A stretch of DNA of 64,000 nt from Clostridium_F caseinilyticum (GCF_046127645.1 NZ_CP175919.1), one strand, 5' to 3'. Numbered from the stretch's first letter, positions 42,948 to 52,627 are shown. A program made the numbers and translations. Notes: generated by a model not told the origin, from the sequence alone.

Positions 42948-45566
42948 TTATTTATCTTTTAATCTTTTGAAAAGTTTAACTAATTCATTTAATACTAAAG
43001 GTATTATTGATAAGATGCATACAAATACCCAATCTTGCATTGTTAATTTAAAAACTTTAAAAGTAGATGCTAAAAATGGAATAGTTATAACCATATTCTG
43101 AAGGAATATTCCAAATAAAACAGAAGCAAATAAATATTTATTTGTAAACAATCCTAATTGAAATATGGATTTTTTAGGATGCCTCATATTAAAGGAATGG
43201 AATAGTTGAGATACACTTAATACAACAAAGGCCATAGTTTGAGCATGCATTAATGAATCAGAGTATCTTATTCTTCCAACTTCAAAGGCTATTAGTGTAA
43301 GGACACCTATTAAGAGACCATTTAATATAAGAGAAATACCTGCACCGCCTGCAAATAAACTTTCTTTAGGATCTCTTGGCTTTTCATCCATTATATCGGG
43401 ATCACCAGGATCTATACCTAAAGATAAAGCTGGTAGACTATCTGTGATTAAGTTAACCCATAAAAGATGTATAGGTCTTAATGGAGCTGGCCAACCAAGA
43501 AGTATACCTATAAATAAAGCTAAAATTTCGCCTAGATTGCAAGATAAAAGGAATATAATAGATTTCTTTATGTTATTAAATATATTTCTTCCTTCTTTTA
43601 TAGCAGATACTATAGTGGAGAAGTTATCATCTGTCAATACCATATCAGAAGCGCCCTTAGCTACATCTGTACCTGTTATACCCATAGCTACACCTATATC
43701 TGCAGCTTTTAATGAAGGAGCATCATTGACACCATCACCAGTCATGGAAACTATATTGCCTTTAGATTTTAAAGCTTTTACTATTTTAACTTTATGCTCT
43801 GGAGATACTCTAGCAAAAACTCTTAAATCTTCAATTTTAGAGCTTAACTCTGAATCTGACATATCATCTAGTTCATATCCAAATATAGCTTGCGACTCAT
43901 CTTCTGCTATACCCAATTCTTTGGCAATAGCAAAAGCAGTTACTTTATGATCCCCTGTAATCATTATAGTTTTTATACCAGAATTTTTGCATTCTAAAAT
44001 AGAACCTTTTACAGATTCACGAGGAGGATCTATCATACCTACTAAACCTATAAAAATTAAATCTGTTTCTAGATTTTCTTTACTGTAATTATCATCCTCT
44101 AATGTTTTATAAGAAGCACCTAAAACTCTAAGAGCATTTTTAGACATTGTATTAGATGCATACATTATATTTTGTTTTATATCTTCTGTTAAAGGGATTA
44201 TTTCTCCATCTATATAAGCTTTGGTACTTATTTTTAATAAATTATCTATAGCACCTTTAGTCATTACATAATTTTTATCACCAAAAATATTTACAGTAGT
44301 CATTAATTTCCTATCAGAATCAAAAGGAATCTCGTCTATTCTTTTATGTTCATTTTCTATATCATTTTTAATAATATTATATTTAGAACCTGCTTCTAAT
44401 AAAGCTATTTCAGTAGGATCACCGGTGCTAGAATCTTTAGAAAAAGTAGCATCATTACATAAAACTAGATTTTCAAGGAGTATCTTATGAATGTTATTTT
44501 GAATATTTAGTTTATCTATATCTTGTGTTTCTTTATTAGCATAAAATTTTATTACAGTCATTTTATTTTGAGTCAAAGTACCAGTTTTATCAGAACATAT
44601 GATATTAACAGCACCTAAAGTTTCTACTGCAGGAAGTTTTCTAATTATAGCATTTTCTTTTATCATCTTTTGAACTCCCATAGCTAACACTATAGTAACT
44701 ATAGTAGGGAGTCCTTCTGGAATAGCAGCAACCGCAAGGCTTATAGCAGTTAAGAACATTTCCAATATATCTCTTTTTTGAAATAGTCCAACAACAAACA
44801 TTAAAGCACATATGCCTAGAGCAGCAAAACCTAATATTTTACCTAATTCAGCTAATTTTTTTTGTAGTGGAGTAAGTTCCTTATCTTCTCCTTCAAGCAT
44901 TTTAGCAATTTTACCTATTTCAGTATTCATACCTGTACCTACAGAAACACCAATACCTCTTCCATAAGTAGCTAAGGTAGACATAAAGGCCATATTTTTT
45001 TGATCGCCTAAAGCAGTTTTTGGATCTTCCAATTTTTCTTCAGCATGTTTTTCAACAGGTACAGATTCACCTGTAAGAGTAGATTCCTCTATTTTAAGGT
45101 TAGCAGTTTCTATAAGTCGTAAATCACAAGGAACATATCTACCTGCATCTAAAATTATTACATCTCCAGGAACCACATCTTCTGATGGAATTTCTATACT
45201 TTCTCCATTTCTTTTTACCAAAGCCTTAGGAGTAGAAAGTTGTTTTAATGCTTCTAAAGCTTTTTCAGCCTTTGATTCTTGTACAACTCCTATAACGGTA
45301 TTAATAATAATAACTACGCCTATTATTATTGCATCACTAACTTCACCTAAAACTCCAGAAATTATAGCTGCAGCTAATAGTATATAAATTAGGATATCAT
45401 TTATTTGTTCGAAGAACATTTTTAATAAAGATTTTTGTTTCTGAGAATTTAGTTTATTTAATCCATATTTTTCTTTTCTTCTTTCTACTTCATCAGAACT
45501 TAAACCTGTGGAAATATCTACATTAAGTTCTTCTAGTATTTCTTTAGAAGTTTTGTTAAACCACAT
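42948..45566 (-). CDS. P2A-type cation ATPase, probable Mn2+ (or Ca2+) exporter
   Basis: The 872 residues follow the Ca2+-ATPase family: N-terminal cation-ATPase domain, TGES loop (LTGESVPV), PEGLPTIVT in M4, phosphorylation site DKTGTLTQNKM, MTGDGVNDAPSLK hinge and a C-terminal helical domain (HLLWVNLITDSLPALSLG). Start at ATG 45566: GAGG lies eight bases upstream, whereas the GTG at 45575 overlaps it. A yybP-ykoY riboswitch in the leader indicates induction by Mn2+, so Mn2+ export is the best guess, as for lactococcal YoaB; Ca2+ remains possible. Confidence 0.88.
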   Translation of the reverse strand: MWFNKTSKEILEELNVDISTGLSSDEVERRKEKYGLNKLNSQKQKSLLKMFFEQINDILIYILLAAAIISGVLGEVSDAIIIGVVIIINTVIGVVQESKAEKALEALKQLSTPKALVKRNGESIEIPSEDVVPGDVIILDAGRYVPCDLRLIETANLKIEESTLTGESVPVEKHAEEKLEDPKTALGDQKNMAFMSTLATYGRGIGVSVGTGMNTEIGKIAKMLEGEDKELTPLQKKLAELGKILGFAALGICALMFVVGLFQKRDILEMFLTAISLAVAAIPEGLPTIVTIVLAMGVQKMIKENAIIRKLPAVETLGAVNIICSDKTGTLTQNKMTVIKFYANKETQDIDKLNIQNNIHKILLENLVLCNDATFSKDSSTGDPTEIALLEAGSKYNIIKNDIENEHKRIDEIPFDSDRKLMTTVNIFGDKNYVMTKGAIDNLLKISTKAYIDGEIIPLTEDIKQNIMYASNTMSKNALRVLGASYKTLEDDNYSKENLETDLIFIGLVGMIDPPRESVKGSILECKNSGIKTIMITGDHKVTAFAIAKELGIAEDESQAIFGYELDDMSDSELSSKIEDLRVFARVSPEHKVKIVKALKSKGNIVSMTGDGVNDAPSLKAADIGVAMGITGTDVAKGASDMVLTDDNFSTIVSAIKEGRNIFNNIKKSIIFLLSCNLGEILALFIGILLGWPAPLRPIHLLWVNLITDSLPALSLGIDPGDPDIMDEKPRDPKESLFAGGAGISLILNGLLIGVLTLIAFEVGRIRYSDSLMHAQTMAFVVLSVSQLFHSFNMRHPKKSIFQLGLFTNKYLFASVLFGIFLQNMVITIPFLASTFKVFKLTMQDWVFVCILSIIPLVLNELVKLFKRLKDK

Positions 45567-45750
45567 AATATTCACCTCACTATTATTATTTGTAAAATTA
45601 TATATATTATAAAATAAATCTATAATATTTAAATTAAATAAAAAATATGTTAGTTTTATTAATATTTTATTTACAAAGATATTATAAAATTATTATATAA
45701 ATATAGAATTAACTTATAAAAAATATTTATAGGTATTTTTTTATAAACAA

Positions 45751-45789
45751 AAAGACCTTTGTCCTATATAATTATAGGACAAAGGTCTT
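45751..45789 (-). terminator. Riboswitch expression-platform terminator
   Basis: On the minus strand, GACCTTTGTCC pairs perfectly with GGACAAAGGTC, then TTTTT. Its 5' arm is also the 3' arm of the riboswitch P1 stem, so ligand binding would block it. Confidence 0.88.
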
Positions 45790-45879
45790 GCAATCTCTTA
45801 AAGAGCAAACTATCCGGGATCTTAATCCGTAATGACGAATAGTTTAAAGTATTTAACTTTTGCTACTCCCCTTTGTCTT
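45775..45879 (-). ncRNA. yybP-ykoY (Mn2+) riboswitch
   Basis: The minus-strand RNA reads GACAAAGGGGAGTAGC at the 5' side and GCAAGACCTTTGTC at the 3' side, the conserved P1 and L1 of this class, with CGTCATTACGG and CCCGG between, matching the L3 region. Loop L1 GGGGAGTA is invariant in the class. An anti-terminator arrangement with the hairpin at 45751 means Mn2+ turns the gene on. It controls the ATPase gene ending at 42948. Confidence 0.9.
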
Positions 45880-45892
45880 CATGACATTTCAA

Positions 45893-45921
45893 ATTATAGC
45901 ATATTATTCTATTAAGTACAA
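45893..45921 (-). promoter_or_regulatory. Promoter for riboswitch-ATPase transcript
   Basis: On the minus strand TTGTAC, 17 bases, TATAAT. Confidence 0.75.
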
Positions 45922-46018
45922 TATTTATTAAAATATTTTGAATAGCAATAAATAGAGCTCTTGGTTTTATAGGGAATTTTACTCCATCTAAAGCTTAGAA
46001 ATGTTTATCCAGTGGCGT

Positions 46019-46068
46019 AACTGCTCTAATACTTCTATCTTCTTGAAAATGGGAGTATTAGAGCAGTT
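46019..46068. terminator. Hairpin after chromate transporter genes
   Basis: AACTGCTCTAATACT and AGTATTAGAGCAGTT are exact complements over a 20-base loop; no T-run, possibly transcript-stabilising. Confidence 0.6.
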
Positions 46069-46073
46069 AGTTA

Positions 46074-46604
46074 TCAGATAAATCCGTAAAAAATCACTCC
46101 TAAAAGTCCAGATATTACTATGATAATAATAGGGTGTATTTTTTTTGAAAGCAAAAGTATAAATGTTATTATTCCTATTATTATACTTTTAAAATCTGTA
46201 TAAGATTGGGAGGATAAATTTAAAAAAGCATATATTATAAGACCTATAAGAGCAGGTCTCATTCCCATAAGGGCTGACTTTAAAACATCTGATTCTTTAA
46301 ATTTTATAATAAAATGAGTTGCTATTGTTACCAAAATAAAAGAGAAAGTTATAACCCCTAAAGTAGCCATTAAGCTTCCTTTAAATCCAGCTACAGTATA
46401 GCCCACAAAAGTGGCAGAATTTATAGCTATAGGGCCAGGTGTCATTTGGGATATGCCTATAATGTCTATAAAGGATTTATAGGTTATCCAGTGCTTATTG
46501 TGTACAATTTCTCTTTCTATAAGTGGGAGCATAGCATATCCGCCACCAAAACTAAACATACCTATTTTTAAGAAAGAAAAAAACAATTCTAGTAATGATT
46601 TCAT
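46074..46604 (-). CDS. Chromate transporter subunit (short CHR type), second gene
   Basis: The 176 residues form a single CHR domain (about six spans) with the family motif FKIGMFSFGGGYAMLPLIE at the start and ISQMTPGPIAINSATFVG in the middle. Short CHR proteins work as pairs, one per half of the long ChrA. Its ATG overlaps the upstream gene's stop. Whether it handles chromate or another anion is uncertain. Confidence 0.9.
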   Translation of the reverse strand: MKSLLELFFSFLKIGMFSFGGGYAMLPLIEREIVHNKHWITYKSFIDIIGISQMTPGPIAINSATFVGYTVAGFKGSLMATLGVITFSFILVTIATHFIIKFKESDVLKSALMGMRPALIGLIIYAFLNLSSQSYTDFKSIIIGIITFILLLSKKIHPIIIIVISGLLGVIFYGFI

Positions 46605-47140
46605 TACTTCACCTTCTTTCTAAAAAAAATGTAACCATATATTCCAGACATAAGTATAATTATAACTGGATGTATATTGAAGAATTTTAAAAGTACCACA
46701 GTTAGTATAATTATGGTATAATTAATGTAATTTTTTTTAATAGATTTGGAAAGGCTTATTACTGCCACTAATACTAGTACAGGAACTGCTCCATTTATCC
46801 CTTTGAATACTAAATCTACATAATAATTGTTTCTAAATTGCATAAAAAATTTTGCAATACATAATATTATAAAGAAGGACGGTAATATGGTTCCTAAAAG
46901 TGCAATTATAGCTCCGGGTAAATTGTTTATTTTATATCCGATAAAAGTAGAACAGTTTACTGCCAAGGCACCAGGAAAAGATTGGGATATTACAAGGATA
47001 TCTAAGAAATCTTCTTTGGATATCCAAGAGTTTTTATTTACAACTTCTTCCTCTATAAGTGGAATCATAGCATAACCACCACCGAAGGTAAAAGCACCTA
47101 TTTTAAAGAAGGTCCAAAACATTTTTAAATACTTAATCAT
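46604..47140 (-). CDS. Chromate transporter subunit (short CHR type), first gene
   Basis: The 178 residues carry the paired motifs FKIGAFTFGGGYAMIPLIE and VISQSFPGALAVNCSTFIG. ATG at 47140 is chosen (GAGG eight bases upstream); a GTG at 47149 overlaps the site. Cotranscribed with the second gene through a one-base overlap. Confidence 0.9.
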   Translation of the reverse strand: MIKYLKMFWTFFKIGAFTFGGGYAMIPLIEEEVVNKNSWISKEDFLDILVISQSFPGALAVNCSTFIGYKINNLPGAIIALLGTILPSFFIILCIAKFFMQFRNNYYVDLVFKGINGAVPVLVLVAVISLSKSIKKNYINYTIIILTVVLLKFFNIHPVIIILMSGIYGYIFFRKKVK

Positions 47141-47313
47141 TAATATCACCTCATAAAAAAATAAAAGACAAATTAATTATAACCTATGAATACTATATTT
47201 TCTAATAGAATAGTATAAATAAAGTAGGTAAATGATAGATAAATAGATTATTAATAAATTTTATTTCTCTTTCAAATTTTGGTATTATATAATTGTTATA
47301 GGGGGAAAGAGCA

Positions 47314-47904
47314 ATGAAAAACTTAAATGATATGAACACTGAAGAATTAGAAAGATACATAAAAGATACAGAAAATCAGATACATAAGTTATTAGATGAA
47401 TACATAAATAGGGTTAACAATAAAATAGATAAAAATAAAAATGCTAAAACTTTGAAAGAGAAAGCATATGCATTAAGTAAATTATATAAATATGTAGAAT
47501 GGGTAAATGATGGTATAGAAATGAATAATAATGTCAAGAATAGGATTAGGATAGTTCCTAAACGCGGTGAAGTTTGGACTTGTGAACTAGGTCAAAATAT
47601 CGGATCAGAAGAAAATAAAATTAGACCAGTTATTATTATCCAAAATGACACAGGTAACCAAAATGCACCTACAACCATAGTAGTACCTATTTCTAATAGA
47701 CCAAAGAAGATAGCTGTACATATTTCCATACGAAATGGAGATTTTGAATTAGTTAAGGGAGAAAAAATGGAAATAACAGGAACAGTGTTAGCAGAACAAA
47801 TAAGAATTGTGTCAAAAGCCAGACTTGGAAGGCATGTGGCTACTTTATCAGACAAATTCATGCAGCTTTTGGATTCTAAAATAAAAATTTCGCTAGATTT
47901 GTAG
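47314..47904 (+). CDS. PemK/MazF-type endoribonuclease with long N-terminal extension
   Basis: Residues 80-196 are a MazF/PemK domain: PKRGEVWTCELGQNIG, RPVIIIQNDTGN, TTIVVPIS and a final helix. Residues 1-78 are a Lys/Glu-rich helical extension absent from ordinary MazF (about 115 residues). No antitoxin gene lies next to it: the upstream gene is divergent and a small RNA follows. Either it is solitary or the extension modulates it. GGGGGAAAGAG precedes the ATG. Confidence 0.87.
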   Translation: MKNLNDMNTEELERYIKDTENQIHKLLDEYINRVNNKIDKNKNAKTLKEKAYALSKLYKYVEWVNDGIEMNNNVKNRIRIVPKRGEVWTCELGQNIGSEENKIRPVIIIQNDTGNQNAPTTIVVPISNRPKKIAVHISIRNGDFELVKGEKMEITGTVLAEQIRIVSKARLGRHVATLSDKFMQLLDSKIKISLDL

Positions 47905-47962
47905 TAAAATCAAAATTTATAAAGAATTTAATAAAAAAATATTAAATTTTTATAAATTTATG

Positions 47963-47991
47963 TTGTATAATTTTTTGTTTAATGTTATAAT
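47963..47991 (+). promoter_or_regulatory. Promoter of candidate small RNA
   Basis: TTGTAT (47963-47968), 17 bases, TATAAT (47986-47991). Confidence 0.7.
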
Positions 47992-47997
47992 AACAAT

Positions 47998-48135
47998 TGT
48001 GTTCAAGAGAAACATACCTAGCAGAGGTTAGGAGATTATATCTCATATATCCTTTCTTTAAATTGAATAACATACTCGGCATAGGTCGAGAGATTATATA
48101 ACATATCATAGACTGATTCTATATCAGTCTTTTTT
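47998..48135 (+). ncRNA. Candidate small RNA with two copies of a structured 30-nt motif
   Basis: Promoter upstream, terminator at the end, no reading frame. The motif occurs at 48011-48040 and 48069-48098: AACATA, a 4-bp stem, GCAKAGGT, stem, AGATTATA. Between copies the stem changes from CCTA/TAGG to CTCG/CGAG, keeping pairing, while flanking bases are identical except one loop base. Not a class I recognise. Length about 138 bases. Confidence 0.72.
48110..48135 (+). terminator. Terminator of candidate small RNA
   Basis: AGACTGAT pairs with ATCAGTCT; six Ts follow. Confidence 0.85.
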
Positions 48136-48345
48136 GGTTCCTAATAATAAATATATATAAAGTAATTTTTTGTAAATATTAAATTTATAGTTTATATTTA
48201 GTAATTCTTTATGTTTTATAAAAACAATAAGAATTTAAATAAAAAAGTTCTTTTATAAATAAAACATATTAAATTTATCTATATTTTTAAAAGAAATTTA
48301 GCTATAATATAGATAACATAAAAATATTTAATGGAGTGATTTTAT
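48136..48345. other. Upstream region of yaaR
   Basis: AT-rich, no gene seen. Confidence 0.4.
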
Positions 48346-48771
48346 TTGGAAATCAAAAGAGTAGGAACTAATGCACCTATACAAACAGAAAATAAGAGAA
48401 CAATAGAAAATAGAAAAGGATTTTCTCAAAGTTTTAACTTTGCTCGTCAACAAAAGTCAGAGCAAGAGTTAAAAAATATGATGGATAATATAAATAAAAA
48501 AGGAAATAGATTAGCTGTAACTAAATGTTATGCTGATGTTAAAGCATATAAGAAAATGATAAAAGAATACTTAAAATCAGTTTTAGAATATATGTATTCT
48601 GTAAAGAAGGATATAAGCTTTTGGCAAACTCAATATTTTATTACAGTAGAGACAGTAGATGAAAAGCTTCAGGAATTGACAGAAATGCTACTTAGTGCAG
48701 AAAAAGAAAATTTAGATATAGCAAAAACTATAGATGATATAACAGGACTTATTGTAGATATATATAAATAA
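48346..48771 (+). CDS. yaaR: YaaR-family (DUF327) protein
   Basis: The 141 residues are mostly helical, with the family's IDELTGLI-like end (AKTIDDITGLIVDIYK) and the central VKAYKKMIKEYLKSVLEYMY. Translation begins at TTG after TGGAGTG. The role of YaaR in sporulating Firmicutes is poorly known. Monocistronic. Confidence 0.85.
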   Translation: MEIKRVGTNAPIQTENKRTIENRKGFSQSFNFARQQKSEQELKNMMDNINKKGNRLAVTKCYADVKAYKKMIKEYLKSVLEYMYSVKKDISFWQTQYFITVETVDEKLQELTEMLLSAEKENLDIAKTIDDITGLIVDIYK

Positions 48772-48963
48772 TTGTAATAGGAATAAATAATAATGATATA
48801 ACAATATTTATTGTGTATAAACAATAATAATATAATAGGATTTATTTTATTGTTTATATAATTATAATTGAAATATACAATAATAATATTTCAATTTATT
48901 TTAGAAATACATAAATAATTTTACTTATAAATTAATATTTTTATAGGAATATATTTGGATTAA

Positions 48964-49010
48964 AAATAGCCATAAAATCATTAAAACATTTGATTTTATG
49001 GCTATTTATT
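48964..49010. terminator. Bidirectional terminator
   Basis: AAATAGCCATAAAATCA pairs with TGATTTTATGGCTATTT, between yaaR and nadE. Confidence 0.85.
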
Positions 49011-49016
49011 TAAAAT

Positions 49017-50939
49017 CTATTTTTGTTTCCAAAGATTAAAACTTGCGTCAGATGGCATTCTCCAATCTCCTCTAGGGGATAAGCTTATAGTTCCTACTTT
49101 AGGCCCATCTGGTATTGCAGAACGTTTAAATTGTTGGGTAAAGAACCTTTTTATAAAATAAGAGAACCATTTATTAATAGTTTCCTTATCATAGGAATTT
49201 TTAAATGCGATTTTAGCTAATTCCTTTATTTTATCAGGAGTAGCTCCTTGACGAATAAAATAATAAAGGAAGAAATCGTGTAATTCATATGGTCCTACTA
49301 TATCTTCAGTTTTCTGAGTAATATTACCTTCTTTATCCTTTGGCAATAGTTCAGGACTTACAGGAGTATCTAATATATCTATAAGTATTTCTGATATTTC
49401 TTTTGCTACTTCATTTTCAGCTACATATTTTACTAAATATCTTACTAAAGTTTTAGGAATAGAACAATTTACACTGTACATGGACATATGATCTCCATTA
49501 TATGTGCACCAGCCTAAAGCTAATTCGGATAAGTCACCAGTTCCTATAACTAAGCCACCTTCTTTATTAGCGATATCCATAAGTATTTGAGTTCTCTCTC
49601 TTGCCTGAACATTTTCATAGGTAACATCATGTATATCTTTATCATGACCTATATCTTTAAAATGTTGCAATGCTGCATCTACTATATTTACTTCTCTTAA
49701 AGTTGTATTTAGGTGTCTACATAGGTTTACAGCATTATTATAGGTTCTATCCGTAGTTCCAAAGCCGGGCATTGTGATAGTTAATATATTTTCTCTAGGA
49801 ATTTTTAATTTATCAAAGGTTTTAGCTACAACTAATAAAGCTAATGTAGAGTCCAATCCACCGGAAATACCTATAACGGCTTTTTTCATATTAGTATGAT
49901 CCAGTCTTTTAGCTAGAGCTGAAGTTTGTATATTAAATATTTCTTTACATCTTATTGCTCTTTCCTCTTCATTAGAAGGAACGAAAGGATACTTACCTAT
50001 AGGTCTATCAAATTCTCCAACATCATTAATTGCAAATTTAAATGTTATTTCTTCTAATTCTAAATTCATACTTCTTGAATTATCTGTAAAGCTTACATTT
50101 TTAAGTCTTTCGCTATTAAGTTTATCTACATCTATAATACTTGTGATAACTTCATTTTCTCTTTGGAATCTTTTATTTTCACTCAATATAGAACCATTTT
50201 CTCCAATTAATAAGTGACCACTAAATACTAAATCTGTAGAAGATTCATATACACCAGAGGATGAATATACATAGGAGGCTAAACATCTACCACTTTGAGA
50301 TGCAACTAAATTTCGTCTATAATCTGACTTACTAACAATTTCATTAGAAGCAGATAAATTTCCAATAATATTAGCTCCCATTAATGCAAGATAGCTGCTA
50401 GGTGGAATTGTAACCCAAAGATCCTCACAGATTTCAAAGGCAAATTTGAAAATTTTATCAGAGAAAATAAGATTAACTCCGAAGGGAATGTTTTTTTGGA
50501 AAGGTAAATTTATTTTTTCACTTTTTATTTTATATCCTTCTGTAAACCATCTTTTTTCATAGAACTCTGAATAATTAGGTAAATAGCTTTTAGGTACTAT
50601 ACCTAGGATTTTTCCACCGAATATTATAATAGCACAATTATAAAGACTATTTTTATATAATAAAGGTGCACCTACAGCTATTAGGATATCTTTGTCTATA
50701 GAATATTTACAAATATTATGTACTCCTTCCATAGCTTTAGATATTAGTAAGCTTTGGGAAAAAAGCTCACCACAGGTATAAGAAGTTATAGAAAGTTCTG
50801 GAAAAACTATTAGTTTTGATCTTTTTTCTAAGGACATATCTATACATTTTTTTATGTTTTCTATATTAAAATCTATATCTGCTACATTAGTTATAGGGCA
50901 AGCAGTAGATACTCTTATGTAATATTGTGAGTTATTCAT
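49017..50939 (-). CDS. nadE: Glutamine-dependent NAD+ synthetase
   Basis: The 640 residues join an N-terminal nitrilase-type glutaminase (Glu in VFPELSITSY, Lys in VPKSYLPNY, Cys in FEICEDLWV) to a C-terminal ATP-pyrophosphatase (GISGGLDSTLAL near residue 355, GTGDLSELALGW). It amidates deaminated NAD using ammonia from glutamine, the final step of NAD synthesis. GGAGG precedes the ATG. Single gene. Confidence 0.95.
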   Translation of the reverse strand: MNNSQYYIRVSTACPITNVADIDFNIENIKKCIDMSLEKRSKLIVFPELSITSYTCGELFSQSLLISKAMEGVHNICKYSIDKDILIAVGAPLLYKNSLYNCAIIIFGGKILGIVPKSYLPNYSEFYEKRWFTEGYKIKSEKINLPFQKNIPFGVNLIFSDKIFKFAFEICEDLWVTIPPSSYLALMGANIIGNLSASNEIVSKSDYRRNLVASQSGRCLASYVYSSSGVYESSTDLVFSGHLLIGENGSILSENKRFQRENEVITSIIDVDKLNSERLKNVSFTDNSRSMNLELEEITFKFAINDVGEFDRPIGKYPFVPSNEEERAIRCKEIFNIQTSALAKRLDHTNMKKAVIGISGGLDSTLALLVVAKTFDKLKIPRENILTITMPGFGTTDRTYNNAVNLCRHLNTTLREVNIVDAALQHFKDIGHDKDIHDVTYENVQARERTQILMDIANKEGGLVIGTGDLSELALGWCTYNGDHMSMYSVNCSIPKTLVRYLVKYVAENEVAKEISEILIDILDTPVSPELLPKDKEGNITQKTEDIVGPYELHDFFLYYFIRQGATPDKIKELAKIAFKNSYDKETINKWFSYFIKRFFTQQFKRSAIPDGPKVGTISLSPRGDWRMPSDASFNLWKQK

Positions 50940-51182
50940 ATAAAATCCTCCATTAAAAATATTATTATTCTATGATTATACCAAATTAAAGGTAAATAAT
51001 TAAACTTTTAATATTAAAATATTAATAAATTTTATATAAGACATATTTTATTATAAAACTATATCATATATTATATAGTTTTATAAAGTTAAGAAACATT
51101 TATTTATAGTATTTATAAAATATAGCATTTATAAAATTTTGATGTATAATAATAGTAATCAATTAAAAAGGGGAGGGAGAGT

Positions 51183-51623
51183 ATGTGGAGTAATTTTAGC
51201 ATTATTCTTTGGGTAATAGTTGGAACAGCTGCATTAGTATTAGATCTTGCTACTAGTTCTTTTTTATTTGTTTGGTTCACTTTAGGAGCCATATCTGCAC
51301 TTATAGTTCAAGTATTAGGATATTCTATGCCCATACAGATTATTGCTTTTACACTAATTAGTATTTTATGCATGATATTAGGTTATCCAATGGTAAAGAA
51401 GATTATTAAAAAACAAAAGGGTTCTACATTGTCTATTGAAAAGAATTATGTAGGTGAAACTTTTATTGCAGATAAGGATATAGAACAAGAAGGAGTGCTA
51501 AAATTCCAAGGAGTGTATTGGAGAACAACAAATAATGGAGGTTATATAAAAAAGGGAAATAAGGTAAAAATAATTTCGGTAAAAGGCAATAAAATTTTTG
51601 TTAAAAAGGTAGAGGAGGAATAA
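51183..51623 (+). CDS. NfeD-like membrane protein
   Basis: The 146 residues show two to three spans (1-70) then an OB-fold NfeD domain (about 85-146: GETFIADKDIEQEGVLKFQG). It is a partner of stomatin-type proteins, and the SPFH gene starts four bases later. GGGAGGGAG precedes the ATG. Confidence 0.9.
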   Translation: MWSNFSIILWVIVGTAALVLDLATSSFLFVWFTLGAISALIVQVLGYSMPIQIIAFTLISILCMILGYPMVKKIIKKQKGSTLSIEKNYVGETFIADKDIEQEGVLKFQGVYWRTTNNGGYIKKGNKVKIISVKGNKIFVKKVEEE

Positions 51624-51627
51624 AAGT

Positions 51628-52623
51628 ATGGCTATACTTATGATTGTATTATTAGTTATTGTATTAATCACATTTTTGCTGTCTATAAAGGTTGTGAACA
51701 CGGGTTATGTTTCAATTGTAGAAAGGTTTGGTAAATATCATAGAACTTTGGAGCCGGGTTGGCATGTAATTGTACCCTTTGCAGACTTTGTAAGAAAAAA
51801 AATTTCTACAAAACAACAAATTATAGATATAGATCCACAAAGTGTTATTACACAAGATAACGTAAAGATATCTATAGATAATGTTATATTTTACAAAGTA
51901 ATGAACTCTAAAGATGCAGTTTACAATATTGAAGACTATAAAGCTGGTATAGTGTACTCTACTATAACAAATATGAGAAATATAGTAGGTAATATGACTT
52001 TAGATGAAGTTTTATCAGGAAGAGATAAAATAAATTCAAAATTACTTCAACAAATAGATGAAGTTACAGATGCATACGGTATTAAAATTTTATCTGTAGA
52101 AATCAAAAACATAGATCCACCAAGAGAAATACAAGAAGCTATGGAAAAACAAATGAGAGCAGAAAGAGATAAAAGAGCTGCTATCCTTCAAGCAGAAGGG
52201 CAAAAACAATCTGAAATAGCAAGAGCAGAAGGTGAAAAGCAAGCTAAAATATTACAATCAGAGGCAGAAAAAGAAGCTAACATAAGAAGAGCAGAAGGAT
52301 TAAGAGAATCTCAATTATTAGAAGCGGAAGGGAAAGCTAGAGCTATAGAACAAATAGCTAATGCAGAATCAGAAGCTATAAGAAAAGTAAATGCATCTAT
52401 AATAGAATCAGGTACAAATGAAGTAGTTATCGCTTTAAAACAAGTAGATGCCTTAAAAGAAATGGCTAAGAACCCAGCTAATAAGCTTATATTACCAAAT
52501 GAAACATTATCTTCTTTAGGTAGTATTGCTGCTATAGGAGATTTGTTAAATAAAGATAGTAAAAAAGATAATAATATAATAAATAAAATGACAAATAAGA
52601 TAATAAATAAAGATAATAAATAA
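51628..52623 (+). CDS. SPFH/stomatin-like (slipin/QmcA type) membrane scaffold protein
   Basis: The 331 residues begin with one span (1-22) and an SPFH domain (about 25-190: GYVSIVERFGKYHRTLEPGW), then a long alanine/glutamate-rich coiled coil (about 190-290). These proteins form microdomain scaffolds in the membrane with NfeD. Operon with the preceding gene. AAAGGTAGAGGAGG precedes the ATG. Confidence 0.93.
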   Translation: MAILMIVLLVIVLITFLLSIKVVNTGYVSIVERFGKYHRTLEPGWHVIVPFADFVRKKISTKQQIIDIDPQSVITQDNVKISIDNVIFYKVMNSKDAVYNIEDYKAGIVYSTITNMRNIVGNMTLDEVLSGRDKINSKLLQQIDEVTDAYGIKILSVEIKNIDPPREIQEAMEKQMRAERDKRAAILQAEGQKQSEIARAEGEKQAKILQSEAEKEANIRRAEGLRESQLLEAEGKARAIEQIANAESEAIRKVNASIIESGTNEVVIALKQVDALKEMAKNPANKLILPNETLSSLGSIAAIGDLLNKDSKKDNNIINKMTNKIINKDNK

Positions 52624-52627
52624 AAAA

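Larger units (their letters stand above)
45580..46073 (-). other. Leader of ATPase gene and intergenic DNA
   Basis: Contains the leader (45580-45750), riboswitch and promoter, and the hairpin at 46019-46068. No gene. Confidence 0.6.

Noticed and set aside
43444..43950. 168-codon plus-strand frame inside the P-type ATPase gene.
   Set aside because: It is antisense to the conserved phosphorylation/hinge region of the ATPase and has no ribosome site.
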